A DNA stretch of 64,000 nucleotides from Actinomycetes bacterium (GCA_030614255.1 JAUWKI010000003.1:28003-92002); one strand, 5' to 3'. Shown: positions 1-10,035, counted from the stretch's first letter. Numbers and translations are program-made. Notes: generated by a model not told the origin, from the sequence alone.

Positions 1-572
1 AAGGATTTAATCCTAGAGTTAAAATGTCATATGGACCTCCGCTTTCGGTTGGGGTAAGTAGTGAATCTGAATATATGGACATATTTTTAAACAACCATCT
101 TTCCTTGAAGGAGGTCGTGGATCTACTAAACATGGTTTTGCCCGATGGCTTGTACATCTATCGAGCAAAATATGTCTTACTGGATGAGCCATCGATAACA
201 AAATTTGTAAATTTTGCCGAATATCAGATAGAGGTTGCCGTACCATCATTGGGTGTTAGCGATATTAAAGATCGAATCGAGGAACTGTTTTCCAAAAAGG
301 AATTCAAGTTTGTAAAAAAGGGGAAAGAAAAAGTTTTACCGACAAAGCAGGCAGTTTCTCGCATTGAAATTAACTATTTTGAGTTGGGGAAGGCGACAAT
401 CAACGTCTTATTATCCATCGGGGACCTGGGGAGCGTGCGGCCCGAAGCGTTAATGAAATCGCTTTTTTCTAGACCTGATTGTGACGAGGACTATGTAATA
501 TTAAATATCCATCGCATTGGTTTGTATGCTAAAATCGGGGATGAATTTTATAGCCCCATTGATACGAGGTGA
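1..572 (+). CDS. Radical-SAM-linked protein (DUF2344/TIGR03936 type), 5' truncated by window
   Basis: The reading frame is open to the window edge: codons from base 3 read GFNPRVKMSYGPPLSVGV, which matches the conserved GFNPRPRISFGPALPVGV-like segment near the N-terminus of this family. The ATG at 24 used by the ORF track is therefore internal and the gene starts upstream. In the family this small protein sits directly after a B12-binding radical SAM protein and before RNase G, and it is probably an RNA or tRNA modification partner of unproven role. Here rng follows after 15 bases, which fits that context. What is seen is the last ~190 residues; the function of the family is not established. 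Confidence 0.85.
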   Translation, partial: GFNPRVKMSYGPPLSVGVSSESEYMDIFLNNHLSLKEVVDLLNMVLPDGLYIYRAKYVLLDEPSITKFVNFAEYQIEVAVPSLGVSDIKDRIEELFSKKEFKFVKKGKEKVLPTKQAVSRIEINYFELGKATINVLLSIGDLGSVRPEALMKSLFSRPDCDEDYVILNIHRIGLYAKIGDEFYSPIDTR

Positions 573-587
573 AATAAGGGAATTACA

Positions 588-2099
588 ATGAAAGCAGAAA
601 TTAATGAAATAATGATTACCGCGGATGAAGATGAGGTCCGCGTAGCAATCGTCGAAGATGCAAAACTTGCTGAAATCTATATTGAACGCATCAACTTTCA
701 TTCCATTGTTGGAAATATTTATTTGGGGAGAGTAAAAGATGTCTTACCCGGGATGGAAGCTGCTTTTGTCGATGTTGGTTTGAGGAAGAGTAGTTTTTTA
801 TACGTCGACGAGGTGCTTTTTCCGGAAGAAGAGCTGGACCCCGCTTCTTTAAAAATACAACATATATTGAAGCAAGGTCAGGATATTTTGGTTCAGGTTG
901 TACGTGATCCCATGGGGACCAAAGGAGCAAGAGTTACTACGTTCATTAGTCTGGCAGGCAAATATCTTGTCTTGATGCCTTACAGTGACTCAGTTGGGGT
1001 TTCAAGGCGTCTCCCCGAAAAGGAAAAAACAAGGTTAAAGGAGCTTGGTCAGAAAATTAAGCCACGGAATATGGGCTTGATTGTAAGAACCGCCGCGGAG
1101 GATGCCGGGCTGGATGATTTAAAAAAGGATTTAAATTATCTGAAGCGGTTATGGAAAGAAATCAGAGCGAAGGCCAACCGAAGCAAGCCCCCGAAGTTGA
1201 TTCATTCAGAAGAAGAGCTGGCTTTAAAGATGGTTAGAGACGTATTTACTTCGGATTTCCAGCGTTTAATTATTGATTGTCCGACAAGGTATAAAAAAAT
1301 AATGAATTATTTGAAAAAATCAAATCCAGAGCTCAGAAGCAAAGTTCGATTATATAAAGACAGTATGTCTCTTTTTGATAAGTTTGACATTAACTCTCAA
1401 ATTGAAAATTCTTTAAACAGAAAGGTTTGGCTTCGCTCAGGTGGCTATATAAGTATCGACTCAACAGAGGCTCTTATAGCAATCGATGTGAACACAGGAA
1501 AGTATATCGGTAAGACCAGTCTGGGAGAGACGATACTTAAAACAAATCTTGAGGCGGCAGAAGAAATTGTGCGTCAAATTCGTCTTAGAGATATAGGAGG
1601 CATTATTGTTATAGATTTTATAGACATGATGGATTCGCGCCATAAAAAACGACTTTCTCAGACATTTAACGAAGCTCTTACTCAAGATCGGACGAAAAGC
1701 AAGGTTGTCGAAATATCCAAATTGGGTTTAGTTGAGATGACAAGAAAGAATGTTTCTGAAGGGATAATGGGAGTCTTGCATGAGAATTGTCCTTGTTGTA
1801 ACGGTACGGGCAAAATCTCTTCAGAGGAAACAATTTTCATAAATCTTAAGAGAAAACTATATGCGTATTGCGTATCACATTCAGAGAGAGCTTTTTTGTT
1901 TAAGCTGCACCCCGACGCAGCCGCCTTCATAACCGGCAAAAATCAGGAAGGTTTGCGAAGTCTGCGAAGGCGAACAAAGAAGACCATATATATCATCAAG
2001 AGTTTGGATATTTCACGTGATGAGTTTGAATTGGTTGCAGGAGGCCACAGGATTAGTGTAAAGAAAATTTTTGTAGATATGTCTAAATCTATGAATTGA
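588..2099 (+). CDS. rng: Ribonuclease E/G family endoribonuclease
   Basis: Endoribonuclease that cuts single-stranded AU-rich RNA in mRNA decay and rRNA/tRNA maturation, acting in the cytoplasm. The 503-residue length is that of RNase G rather than the long RNase E. An S1-type RNA-binding segment lies near residues 37-120 (GNIYLGRVKDVLPGMEAAFVDVG). The catalytic magnesium-binding segments are seen as AIDVNTGKYIG and IIVIDFIDM, and the zinc-link cysteines as CPCCNGTG near residue 405. The ATG at 588 lies 15 bases after the previous stop. The rng-rplU-rpmA-obg order is common in Gram-positive bacteria. A promoter for rplU is embedded in its 3' end. Confidence 0.95.
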   Translation: MKAEINEIMITADEDEVRVAIVEDAKLAEIYIERINFHSIVGNIYLGRVKDVLPGMEAAFVDVGLRKSSFLYVDEVLFPEEELDPASLKIQHILKQGQDILVQVVRDPMGTKGARVTTFISLAGKYLVLMPYSDSVGVSRRLPEKEKTRLKELGQKIKPRNMGLIVRTAAEDAGLDDLKKDLNYLKRLWKEIRAKANRSKPPKLIHSEEELALKMVRDVFTSDFQRLIIDCPTRYKKIMNYLKKSNPELRSKVRLYKDSMSLFDKFDINSQIENSLNRKVWLRSGGYISIDSTEALIAIDVNTGKYIGKTSLGETILKTNLEAAEEIVRQIRLRDIGGIIVIDFIDMMDSRHKKRLSQTFNEALTQDRTKSKVVEISKLGLVEMTRKNVSEGIMGVLHENCPCCNGTGKISSEETIFINLKRKLYAYCVSHSERAFLFKLHPDAAAFITGKNQEGLRSLRRRTKKTIYIIKSLDISRDEFELVAGGHRISVKKIFVDMSKSMN

Positions 2100-2124
2100 C
2101 ATGGAAAGATTCGTGCGATATTAT
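2096..2124 (+). promoter_or_regulatory. Sigma-70 type promoter for rplU
   Basis: TTGACA at 2096-2101 and TATTAT at 2119-2124 are separated by 17 bases. The -35 box overlaps the last codons of rng. The predicted start lies about 28 bases before the rplU initiation codon. This is sequence inference only. Confidence 0.7.
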
Positions 2125-2159
2125 TAGTGGCTGTGTAAACATAAAAGGGGGAGCTTACT

Positions 2160-2717
2160 CTGTACGCGTTAATTAAATCCGGAGGAAAACAGTATAAAGT
2201 TAAAGCTGGTGATGTTGTGTTACTTGAAAAGGTTGAGGGCAAAGCTGGCGATTCAGTCGAATTAAAAGATATAGTTTTTGTGTCAGATGAAGATAAAAAA
2301 GTAGTGAAACCCGATGCTCTATCTAAGGCCAATGTTAAAGGTACTATCATTGAACAGGCAAAAGGTAACAAGATAATTGTTTATAAACACAAAGCTAAAA
2401 AGGGTTATCGAAGGAAGAGGGGTCACCGTCAGCTTTTAACTAAAGTAAAAATAGATGAGATTATACTCGGCGAGAAAAAATCCAAGGCTTTAGAAAAACC
2501 GAAGAAGACAGTTGTGAAGAAGACAACAAAAGCCGCATTAGAGAAGAAAGAAGCTAAAGAGAAAAAGGTACAGAAGAAGGTTGCGTCTAAACCGGCCACA
2601 AAAGTAGCGGTTAAGACAACTGCAAAAAAGGAAACGAAAAAACCTGCGAAGTCAGTGAAGTCGTCAACCAAAAAGTCTTCATCAAGCAAAGGAAAGACTG
2701 CTTCGAAATCTAAATAA
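2160..2717 (+). CDS. rplU: Large ribosomal subunit protein bL21 with lysine-rich C-terminal tail
   Basis: bL21 binds 23S rRNA in the large subunit. The ORF track begins at an internal GTG (2217). The true N-terminus YALIKSGGKQYKV, diagnostic for bL21, is encoded upstream, and the only possible initiator in front of it is CTG at 2160. That CTG sits 7 bases after a GGGGGAG ribosome binding site, with no ATG, GTG or TTG in the right place. The normal bL21 core ends near residue 103 (KVKIDEIIL). Residues 104-185 form an extra Lys/Ala/Thr/Ser-rich tail with histone-H1-like repeats (KKTVVKKTTKAA, KKPAKSVKSSTKK). The gene has its own promoter, and rpmA follows with another. Confidence 0.93.
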   Translation: MYALIKSGGKQYKVKAGDVVLLEKVEGKAGDSVELKDIVFVSDEDKKVVKPDALSKANVKGTIIEQAKGNKIIVYKHKAKKGYRRKRGHRQLLTKVKIDEIILGEKKSKALEKPKKTVVKKTTKAALEKKEAKEKKVQKKVASKPATKVAVKTTAKKETKKPAKSVKSSTKKSSSSKGKTASKSK

Positions 2718-2738
2718 CTTATCTGAAATGCTTTTTCT

Positions 2739-2768
2739 TTGACAAAAGACTGCAATTTTTGTTAAAAT
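2739..2768 (+). promoter_or_regulatory. Sigma-70 type promoter for rpmA
   Basis: TTGACA (2739-2744) and TAAAAT (2763-2768) with an 18-base spacer lie between rplU and rpmA. The position is right for a separate rpmA transcript, with the GGAGG ribosome binding site and ATG about 30 bases downstream. Confidence 0.65.
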
Positions 2769-2799
2769 CTTTATGGAAGATTTTTTTGGAGGAATTTAA

Positions 2800-3054
2800 A
2801 TGGCTCATAAAAAAGGACTAGGAAGTACCCGAAACGGAAGAGACAGCAATTCACAAAGACTGGGCGTAAAAAGGTTCGGCGGTCAGTTTGTTACTGCTGG
2901 AAGCATCATCGTTAGACAGAGAGGAACCAAATTTAAGCCGGGCTTAAATGTTGGCCTTGGTTGCGATGATACCCTTTTTGCAAAGGTTGATGGCACTGTT
3001 AGGTTTTACAAGAGCAAAAATAACAAGAAGATAGACGTTATAGATAACGCTTAA
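2800..3054 (+). CDS. rpmA: Large ribosomal subunit protein bL27
   Basis: bL27 lies at the peptidyl transferase centre, with its N-terminal tail reaching toward the tRNA ends. The 84-residue product begins [22 protein letters not shown], the canonical form. It lacks the cleavable N-terminal extension that Firmicutes remove with the Prp protease, which fits a non-Firmicute. The start is an ATG after TTTTGGAGGAATTTAA. It follows rplU, and a terminator hairpin follows it before obg. Confidence 0.97.
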   Translation: MAHKKGLGSTRNGRDSNSQRLGVKRFGGQFVTAGSIIVRQRGTKFKPGLNVGLGCDDTLFAKVDGTVRFYKSKNNKKIDVIDNA

Positions 3055-3096
3055 CAATAGATTAAAAAGTAGAACTTAACATTTGTATTCAAGAGG

Positions 3097-4444
<1,348 letters not shown>

Positions 4445-4468
4445 ATTAATTGCGTTAAGGAGAGCAAA

Positions 4469-5590
4469 GTGAAAAAGTGTCTTAATGGTCAGAAAAAGAT
4501 TGTTGTTAAGATAGGGACGAGTTTAATTGCAACCTCTTCTGGTCGGTTGAATTCAGACTGGATAGAGAGTTTGGTTAATCAAGTGGCTGCTTTAAAGAAA
4601 CAAGGACACCAAGTTCTTATCGTAACATCTGGCGCGATTGCGGCTGGAGTCGAAGGATTGGGGTTAAAATGTCGGCCTAAGGAAATTCCCGAGCTTCAAG
4701 CGGCTGCTTCTGTCGGGCAAGGTTTGCTGATTGAACGCTATGCCAATCTTTTTAACAAATTTGGTTTTAAGGTTGGACAGGTTCTCGTGACTCAGTTTGA
4801 TATTACTCATCGTCAGCAATATTTAAATACCAGAAATACTCTTAATAAGCTCTTTGAACTGGGAATTATTCCAATCGTAAATGAGAACGATACCACGGCA
4901 ACAGACGAGATAAAGTTCGGTGATAACGATACATTGGCTGCATTGGTGGCTAGTTTGGTCAAAGCTGATCTCCTAATCTTACTTTCAGATATCGATGGTC
5001 TTCATACGGCTGACCCTCGTCTAAGCGGTGACGCAAAACCTGTTCGCGAAGTGGCGGTTATAACTCCAGAGATTGAGTCGTTGGCTGGTGACGCGGGGAC
5101 GAAATTTGGTTCCGGTGGCATGGTCACGAAAATTCAAGCTGGCAAAATTGCAACATTTTCGGGTGTTTGCATGATTATAGCGGATGGAAGAAAGTCCAAC
5201 GTTGTTCTCGATGTGGTCGAAGGAAAATCAATAGGCACTGTCTTTCTTCCCCGGAAGAAAAGAGTTTCAAGCAAAAAGCTCTGGATAGTATTTGGTCGCA
5301 CACCTAGAGGAAAAGTAAAGGTGGATGATGGTGCGAAAAAAGCCATAATTGAGGGCGGAAAAAGTTTGCTTCCAGCAGGAGTAGTTGATTGTTCCGGAAA
5401 ATTTGATGTCGGGGATGCGATAGATATTGTAGATTCTGTCGATGAAACTTTTGCGAAGGGTCTTACGAATTTTGGCTTTGAGGAGATTAAAACAATCAAG
5501 GGCCTAAAGAGAAGCGAGATTGTAAAGAAGCTTTCAGGTGAGCCAAGTGTAGAGATAGTTCACAGGGACTGCCTGGTAATTTTAGAGTAG
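4469..5590 (+). CDS. proB: Glutamate 5-kinase
   Basis: Phosphorylates glutamate to gamma-glutamyl phosphate, the first and feedback-controlled step of proline synthesis. The amino-acid kinase domain begins [12 protein letters not shown] and holds [30 protein letters not shown] and [13 protein letters not shown]. The C-terminal ~95 residues from KLWIVFG form a PUA domain, so this is the long 373-residue form. The GTG start at 4469 has AAGGAGAGC upstream. proA lies 86 bases downstream, and the two products work as a pair. Confidence 0.96.
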   Translation: MKKCLNGQKKIVVKIGTSLIATSSGRLNSDWIESLVNQVAALKKQGHQVLIVTSGAIAAGVEGLGLKCRPKEIPELQAAASVGQGLLIERYANLFNKFGFKVGQVLVTQFDITHRQQYLNTRNTLNKLFELGIIPIVNENDTTATDEIKFGDNDTLAALVASLVKADLLILLSDIDGLHTADPRLSGDAKPVREVAVITPEIESLAGDAGTKFGSGGMVTKIQAGKIATFSGVCMIIADGRKSNVVLDVVEGKSIGTVFLPRKKRVSSKKLWIVFGRTPRGKVKVDDGAKKAIIEGGKSLLPAGVVDCSGKFDVGDAIDIVDSVDETFAKGLTNFGFEEIKTIKGLKRSEIVKKLSGEPSVEIVHRDCLVILE

Positions 5591-5676
5591 AAAGTTAAAA
5601 GTGGAAAGTTTAATATAGAAGCTTAAGTCCGTCTAGTAATATTATTGCGAAAGTAAGATTATTTTGGAGGCAAGAT

Positions 5677-6924
5677 ATGAGCGAAGTTTTAGAGCTGGGA
5701 AAGAGAGCCAAGAAGGCATCGGTAAAACTCGCAAATGTTTCTACCGAGTTGAAGAATCGTGCGTTAAATGCTATGGCGGATGCGCTAATCGTAAATGCCA
5801 AAGAAATTATCAAGGCCAATAAAAAAGATTTAGAAGAGGGCAAAAGGAGAAATATTTCCACGGCACTAATGGATCGTCTGCTTTTAAACGAAGCTCGCAT
5901 TGAAGATATGGCAAGAGATCTCAAAGAGGTCGCTTTTTTGAAAGATCCGGTCGGTGAATTAGTAAAAGGGCGGAAATTGCCGAACGAGCTTGAAGTGTTG
6001 CAGGTCAGAGTCCCGTTGGGTGTAGTTGGTTTAATTTATGAAGCGAGGCCAAATGTAACCGTTGATGCGGCGGGTCTCTGTATCAAGTCAGGTAATGCCA
6101 TTATATTACGAGGTGGTTCGGTGGCCATAAATTCAAACCTTGCTCTGACCGACATTATCGCTGATGCTGGAGTCAAAGAAGGGCTTCCTGAAAATTGTAT
6201 CCAATCCATTTCAACAGCGGATAGGGCAGCTGTCACAGAGTTGATGAAGATGCATGGCTACGTCGATGTCTTAATTCCTCGTGGAGGAGCATCTCTGATT
6301 CAATCCGTAATTAAGAATTCAACGGTTCCGGTCATTGAGACGGGAGTTGGCAATTGCCATATATTTATAGATAAATCGGCAAATCTGAATATGGCCAAAG
6401 AAATTGTAGTAAATGCCAAATGTCAGCGTCCCGGTGTCTGCAATGCGGCGGAGACGTTGTTGGTTCACAAAGATGTGGCCGAAAAGTTTCTTCCTGGGAT
6501 TTTACGAAAGCTTCAGGAAAGAGATGTCGAAATTTTCGGATGTCCTATTACACACTCTATCTGCTCGGATGTAAATGAAGCGACTGAGGATGACTGGAAA
6601 ACTGAGTATTTAGATTTAAAAATGGCTGTTAAGATTGTCCCATCCCTAAATGAAGCTATCTTACATATTCAAAAGTATGGGACAAATCACTCCGAGGCGA
6701 TAGTGACCGAAGATTACTCTGCGGCTAAAAGTTTTACCGAGGAAGTCGATGCCGCTGCAGTATATGTAAATGCCTCAACGCGTTTTACCGATGGCGGACA
6801 GTATGGTTTGGGGGCCGAGATGGGTATAAGTACTCAAAAGCTTCACGCAAGGGGTCCAATGGGGCTTGAGGCGTTGACTTCAACAAAGTATGTAATCTAC
6901 GGAAAAGGACAGATTCGCTCCTAG
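5677..6924 (+). CDS. proA: Gamma-glutamyl phosphate reductase
   Basis: NADPH-dependent reduction of gamma-glutamyl phosphate to glutamate semialdehyde, the second step of proline synthesis, in the cytoplasm. The 415-residue length is typical. The aldehyde-dehydrogenase-like NAD-binding part holds VPLGVVGLIYEARPNVT. The catalytic cysteine lies in CQRPGVCNAAETLL, and the C-terminus has TRFTDGGQYGLGAEMGIST. The ATG at 5677 follows TTTTGGAGGCAAG. A spacer of word-like repeats follows with no clear terminator. Confidence 0.96.
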   Translation: MSEVLELGKRAKKASVKLANVSTELKNRALNAMADALIVNAKEIIKANKKDLEEGKRRNISTALMDRLLLNEARIEDMARDLKEVAFLKDPVGELVKGRKLPNELEVLQVRVPLGVVGLIYEARPNVTVDAAGLCIKSGNAIILRGGSVAINSNLALTDIIADAGVKEGLPENCIQSISTADRAAVTELMKMHGYVDVLIPRGGASLIQSVIKNSTVPVIETGVGNCHIFIDKSANLNMAKEIVVNAKCQRPGVCNAAETLLVHKDVAEKFLPGILRKLQERDVEIFGCPITHSICSDVNEATEDDWKTEYLDLKMAVKIVPSLNEAILHIQKYGTNHSEAIVTEDYSAAKSFTEEVDAAAVYVNASTRFTDGGQYGLGAEMGISTQKLHARGPMGLEALTSTKYVIYGKGQIRS

Positions 6925-7322
6925 ATATTGGCAAATGCTTGCCCGCCTCTGGCGGGGCAGATGGCTGATGGCTGATGGCTTATGGCAGATGGCTGATGGC
7001 TGATAGCAGATGGCAGATGGCTAATAGTAAATAAATGGGTAATGGGTAAAGTAAATAAACTAAAAGAGGAGAGCACGGAGCATAGAGCTTAGAAAAAGTT
7101 AACAAGCAAACTCCCGACTATCGACTAACAGACTACCGACTGATGGGCTGATAGCAGATGGCTTATGGCTGATAGCTGATGGCAGATGGCTTATGGCTGA
7201 TAGAAAGTTGAGAGGGTAAAGGAAAAAACCAACAAACTACCGACTCCTCACTACGGACTACCGACTGATGGGCTGATGGTTTAGAAAGAGTTATTATAGT
7301 AAAATTGTTTTAGGTGATCACA
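6925..7322 (+). repeat. Intergenic spacer of word-like repeats, no gene
   Basis: About 390 bases hold no credible gene. A CCCGCC-tctg-GGCGGG type palindrome (near 6943-6960) is followed by runs built from a few words: gctgatggc, gcagatggc, gctgatagc and gactaccgac, in irregular order at 6961-7022, 7141-7203 and 7243-7280. Units vary in length, so this is neither a tandem repeat nor a CRISPR array. The nadD ribosome binding site is at the right end. Confidence 0.7.
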
Positions 7323-7958
7323 TTGCTCCAAAAAAGACCAATTAAAATCGGTATAATGGGTGGAACTTTTGACCCCATTCACAATGGTCATCTGGTTACG
7401 GCCGAAGAAGCTTTAATCCAATTTGAATTGGATAAAGTGGTTTTTGTGCCCGCGGGATATCCTCCTCACAAGGAAGTAAGGAAGTCTTTGGACCCGGTTG
7501 AACGTTATCTTATGACAGTCATTGCAACGGCTTCGAATCCGGACTTTGAAGTGTCAAGGATTGAGGTAGATAGAAAAGGTCCATCATATACGATAGACAC
7601 CGTTCGTGAGTTTAGGAAAGTTTATGGAGTTGAGGCGGAGATATTCTTTATTACCGGAGCCGATGCAATGCTTGAGATTATTACCTGGAAAGACGCGGAC
7701 GAGCTAGCCAAAATGTGTAAATTTATTGCCGCAACTCGCCCGGGATATTGTCTAAGGAAATTTGAGGAACTTCACGTTCTACCTTACGAAAACAAAGAAC
7801 CTGAGCCCGGCAAACTAAAGATACATATAATGGAGATACCGGCGCTTGCAATCTCCTCAACCGATATCAGACGACGCGTTTCACAGGGCTATCCCATACG
7901 TTATCTTGTTCCGGAGGGAGTTGTAAATTATGTTCTTAAACGCGAATTTTATAGGTGA
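7323..7958 (+). CDS. nadD: Nicotinate-nucleotide adenylyltransferase
   Basis: Joins ATP and nicotinate mononucleotide to form deamido-NAD, a central step of NAD synthesis. The nucleotidyltransferase signature GGTFDPIHNGHL is near the N-terminus and ISSTDIRRR near the C-terminus; length is about 211 residues. The ORF track uses GTG 7314. I prefer TTG 7323 because AGGTGA lies 5 bases before it, while GTG 7314 has no ribosome binding site. yqeK follows 6 bases after the stop. The group nadD-yqeK-LytR_C-rsfS is a classic cluster. Confidence 0.95.
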   Translation: MLQKRPIKIGIMGGTFDPIHNGHLVTAEEALIQFELDKVVFVPAGYPPHKEVRKSLDPVERYLMTVIATASNPDFEVSRIEVDRKGPSYTIDTVREFRKVYGVEAEIFFITGADAMLEIITWKDADELAKMCKFIAATRPGYCLRKFEELHVLPYENKEPEPGKLKIHIMEIPALAISSTDIRRRVSQGYPIRYLVPEGVVNYVLKREFYR

Positions 7959-7964
7959 TTTTAT

Positions 7965-8549
7965 TTGAGATACAGCAAAGAAGAAATTTTAGATTTGCTT
8001 GCCAATTGGTTGGATGAAGAGTTCTTTACCCACAGTTTAAGGGTTAGAGATATGGCTAAGGGGATGGCCGAAAAATTTGGAGTTGACACGGAAAAAGCGG
8101 CTCTTGCTGGTTTGCTTCACGATTATGGAAAAGGCATAAAAGAAATCGATATAATTTCCGAGGCAAAAAAACTCAATATTCCCGTGGGTTATATCGAAGA
8201 AAGCGACCCATATTTACTTCACGCACCCGTCGGAGCAGAATTAATATCTTCCCAACTGGGAATCGATGACTCTAATATTATAAATGCGGTGAGTCGGCAT
8301 ACCGTGGGGGAGCCATCCATGTCTAAGTTGGATATGATAGTATATATAGCTGATATGGTTGAGCCGGCTCGCACTTTTTCTGGTCTGGAAAAAATCAGAG
8401 ATTTTGATGGAAAACGGCTGATTGAAGTCTTTGAGTTGGCATATACTCATACGCTTTGTCACTTGGTAAGAAGAAAGAAACTAATTCATCCTAAAACATT
8501 TGAGGTTTGGAATTGGATTCAACTGGTGAGGATAGAAGAAGGACATTAA
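7965..8549 (+). CDS. yqeK: HD-domain hydrolase YqeK (symmetrical Ap4A hydrolase family)
   Basis: Family members hydrolyse diadenosine tetraphosphate to two ADP. The HD-domain metal ligands are visible: HSLRV early, AGLLHDYGKG, then SRHTVGE and YIADMVEP. The 194-residue length is normal. The TTG start at 7965 has AGGTGA overlapping the nadD stop, so translation is probably coupled. The next gene starts inside the 3' end of this one in another frame. Confidence 0.93.
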   Translation: MRYSKEEILDLLANWLDEEFFTHSLRVRDMAKGMAEKFGVDTEKAALAGLLHDYGKGIKEIDIISEAKKLNIPVGYIEESDPYLLHAPVGAELISSQLGIDDSNIINAVSRHTVGEPSMSKLDMIVYIADMVEPARTFSGLEKIRDFDGKRLIEVFELAYTHTLCHLVRRKKLIHPKTFEVWNWIQLVRIEEGH

Positions 8550-9613
8550 AAAAAGATTCCAGAGCAAGCAAAAGGCGGGAAAAAAAGCAAAAATTAAGAC
8601 GCCGAATTATGCTTATTGTTGGCGCTACGCTAATCGTTGCTTTGCTTATCGGGGTAGTTGGTTCTCATTTCTTTGGAGATGGAGATGCCGATAATCTTGC
8701 TACCTCAAACTCTTCGGCTACAACTTCGAATAAGAATGCTAAAGTGGATGACTCTTCCTCGAAACCGGAGCTTGGTGACTCAGTCATTTTCCTGGTAATG
8801 GGCGTACAAGACGAGAATGGCGAAGAACTTGTGGTTGAAACGCTGGCCCTATTTTGTGATTTAAAAGCGGGCATTTTAAATGGGATATCTGTTCCAAAAG
8901 ATACTATTATTGAGATTCCGGGGTTAGGTTTTGAAAGAGTTAGCGAGATGCTTTCTTTAAAGAAGGATTCAACAGCAGTATCTGCCGTTCAAAATCTTTT
9001 CGGGGTCGAGCTTCATGGCTATGCAAAATTAGACCTTTTTGATCTCGAGAGAATTATGGATAAGAACGATTTTGAAAAAGTATTTGATAAGGCAAAAAGT
9101 TCGGATATTATATCGGAGCATCAAGAGAAGATATCATTGGCAATTGCCTCGATGGATCACCATGAAGATATAAATATTTTGCCCCTTCCCGTAAAAAATC
9201 ATGCGGTGGGAGATAAAATCTATTATGAGCCCAACAGAGAAGAGCTGGAAGGACTGCTCGCACGTCTTTGGGGAGTAGAAGTTGAACAGTCTGAGAAAAC
9301 AAAGGTTATGGTTTTAAATGGATGTGGGGTTCCCGGAGTTGCGGGAGAAGTTGCGGATAAGCTGATAAATATGGGATACCAGGTAGTGGGCACAAAAAAT
9401 GCGGATAATTTCAGTTACAAAGAGACTCAAATATTAGTTTATGGCGACAATGATGATGCCGCAAACGACATTCAGAAAGCGTTGGGGGTAGGTATAATTA
9501 TCGATCGGGCCATCACCCAGGAAGTAACTGATATTGTTGTGGTCGTGGGGAAAGATTATAATTTTGATGAAGAGCAAGATTCTGACGAAGATTTTCATGA
9601 GGAAGCAAATTAA
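8513..9613 (+). CDS. Membrane-anchored LCP-like / LytR C-terminal domain protein
   Basis: A strongly basic N-terminus (RRREKKQKLRRR) is followed by one membrane segment (IMLIVGATLIVALLIGVVG), so the rest is outside the cell. The middle part resembles a LytR-CpsA-Psr core (VIFLVMGVQDE, ISVPKDTIIEIPG, VQNLFGVELHGYAKLDLFDLERIMD), but the normal IPRDT arginine is Lys and the region is short. The C-terminal ~90 residues (KVMVLNGCGVPGVAGEVADKL) are a LytR_C domain. LCP enzymes attach polymers to peptidoglycan; the core changes make catalysis doubtful. TTG 8513 fits the GAGG site better than TTG 8507. It overlaps yqeK. Confidence 0.75.
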   Translation: MDSTGEDRRRTLKKDSRASKRREKKQKLRRRIMLIVGATLIVALLIGVVGSHFFGDGDADNLATSNSSATTSNKNAKVDDSSSKPELGDSVIFLVMGVQDENGEELVVETLALFCDLKAGILNGISVPKDTIIEIPGLGFERVSEMLSLKKDSTAVSAVQNLFGVELHGYAKLDLFDLERIMDKNDFEKVFDKAKSSDIISEHQEKISLAIASMDHHEDINILPLPVKNHAVGDKIYYEPNREELEGLLARLWGVEVEQSEKTKVMVLNGCGVPGVAGEVADKLINMGYQVVGTKNADNFSYKETQILVYGDNDDAANDIQKALGVGIIIDRAITQEVTDIVVVVGKDYNFDEEQDSDEDFHEEAN

Positions 9614-9632
9614 GCAAGGAGGCGATTGTTTA

Positions 9633-10004
9633 CTGAACGCTAAAGAAATTGCGAGGATGGCTGCGGATGCGGCGGTCGGCAAAAAAGCTGAAGACATCAT
9701 CATTTTAGACTTGAGCGATCTGTTGGGAATTGTCGATTACTTTGTAATCTGTGAAGGTAAAAATGATCGACAGGTTGATTACATTTCGGACTCAATTAAA
9801 GAAGAGTTGAGAAAAGACAGAGTAAAACCGTTCGGGGTTGAAGGAAATGGTAGAGCAGGATGGGTTTTGCTCGACTATGGCAGCGTGGTTATTCACGTAT
9901 TTACAACTGAGGTGAGACAGTACTATCAAATTGAGCGTCTCTGGAAAGATGCGCCTCAACTTGAGTGGGAAGAAACTTCCCGGCAAAAAGCAAACGCAGA
10001 ATAA
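9633..10004 (+). CDS. rsfS: Ribosomal silencing factor RsfS
   Basis: Binds uL14 on the 50S subunit and blocks subunit joining in starvation. The core KAEDIIILDLSDLLGIVDYFVICEGKNDRQVDYIS and GRAGWVLLDYGSVVIHVF is typical. The ORF track runs far upstream into the previous gene. From family memory, 17 residues precede the KxEDI segment, which places the initiator at CTG 9633. A perfect AAGGAGG lies at 9616-9622, 10 bases before it. ATG 9597 is the nearest standard start but lacks a good binding site and would put AAGGAGG inside the gene. It is followed directly by the T-box promoter. Confidence 0.92.
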   Translation: MNAKEIARMAADAAVGKKAEDIIILDLSDLLGIVDYFVICEGKNDRQVDYISDSIKEELRKDRVKPFGVEGNGRAGWVLLDYGSVVIHVFTTEVRQYYQIERLWKDAPQLEWEETSRQKANAE

Positions 10005-10006
10005 TA

Positions 10007-10035
10007 TTGACATAGTTAAGCTGCTTTTATATAAT
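10007..10035 (+). promoter_or_regulatory. Perfect-consensus sigma-70 promoter for the T-box/tRNA-Ala leader
   Basis: TTGACA (10007-10012), exactly 17 bases, then TATAAT (10030-10035). It is the only perfect consensus promoter I found here, as expected for a stable-RNA gene. It begins 3 bases after rsfS. The predicted start near 10042 precedes the T-box Stem I. Confidence 0.85.

Noticed and set aside
6961-7203. Possible CRISPR array
   Set aside because: Units are short, of variable length and order, and have no unique spacers or cas genes nearby.
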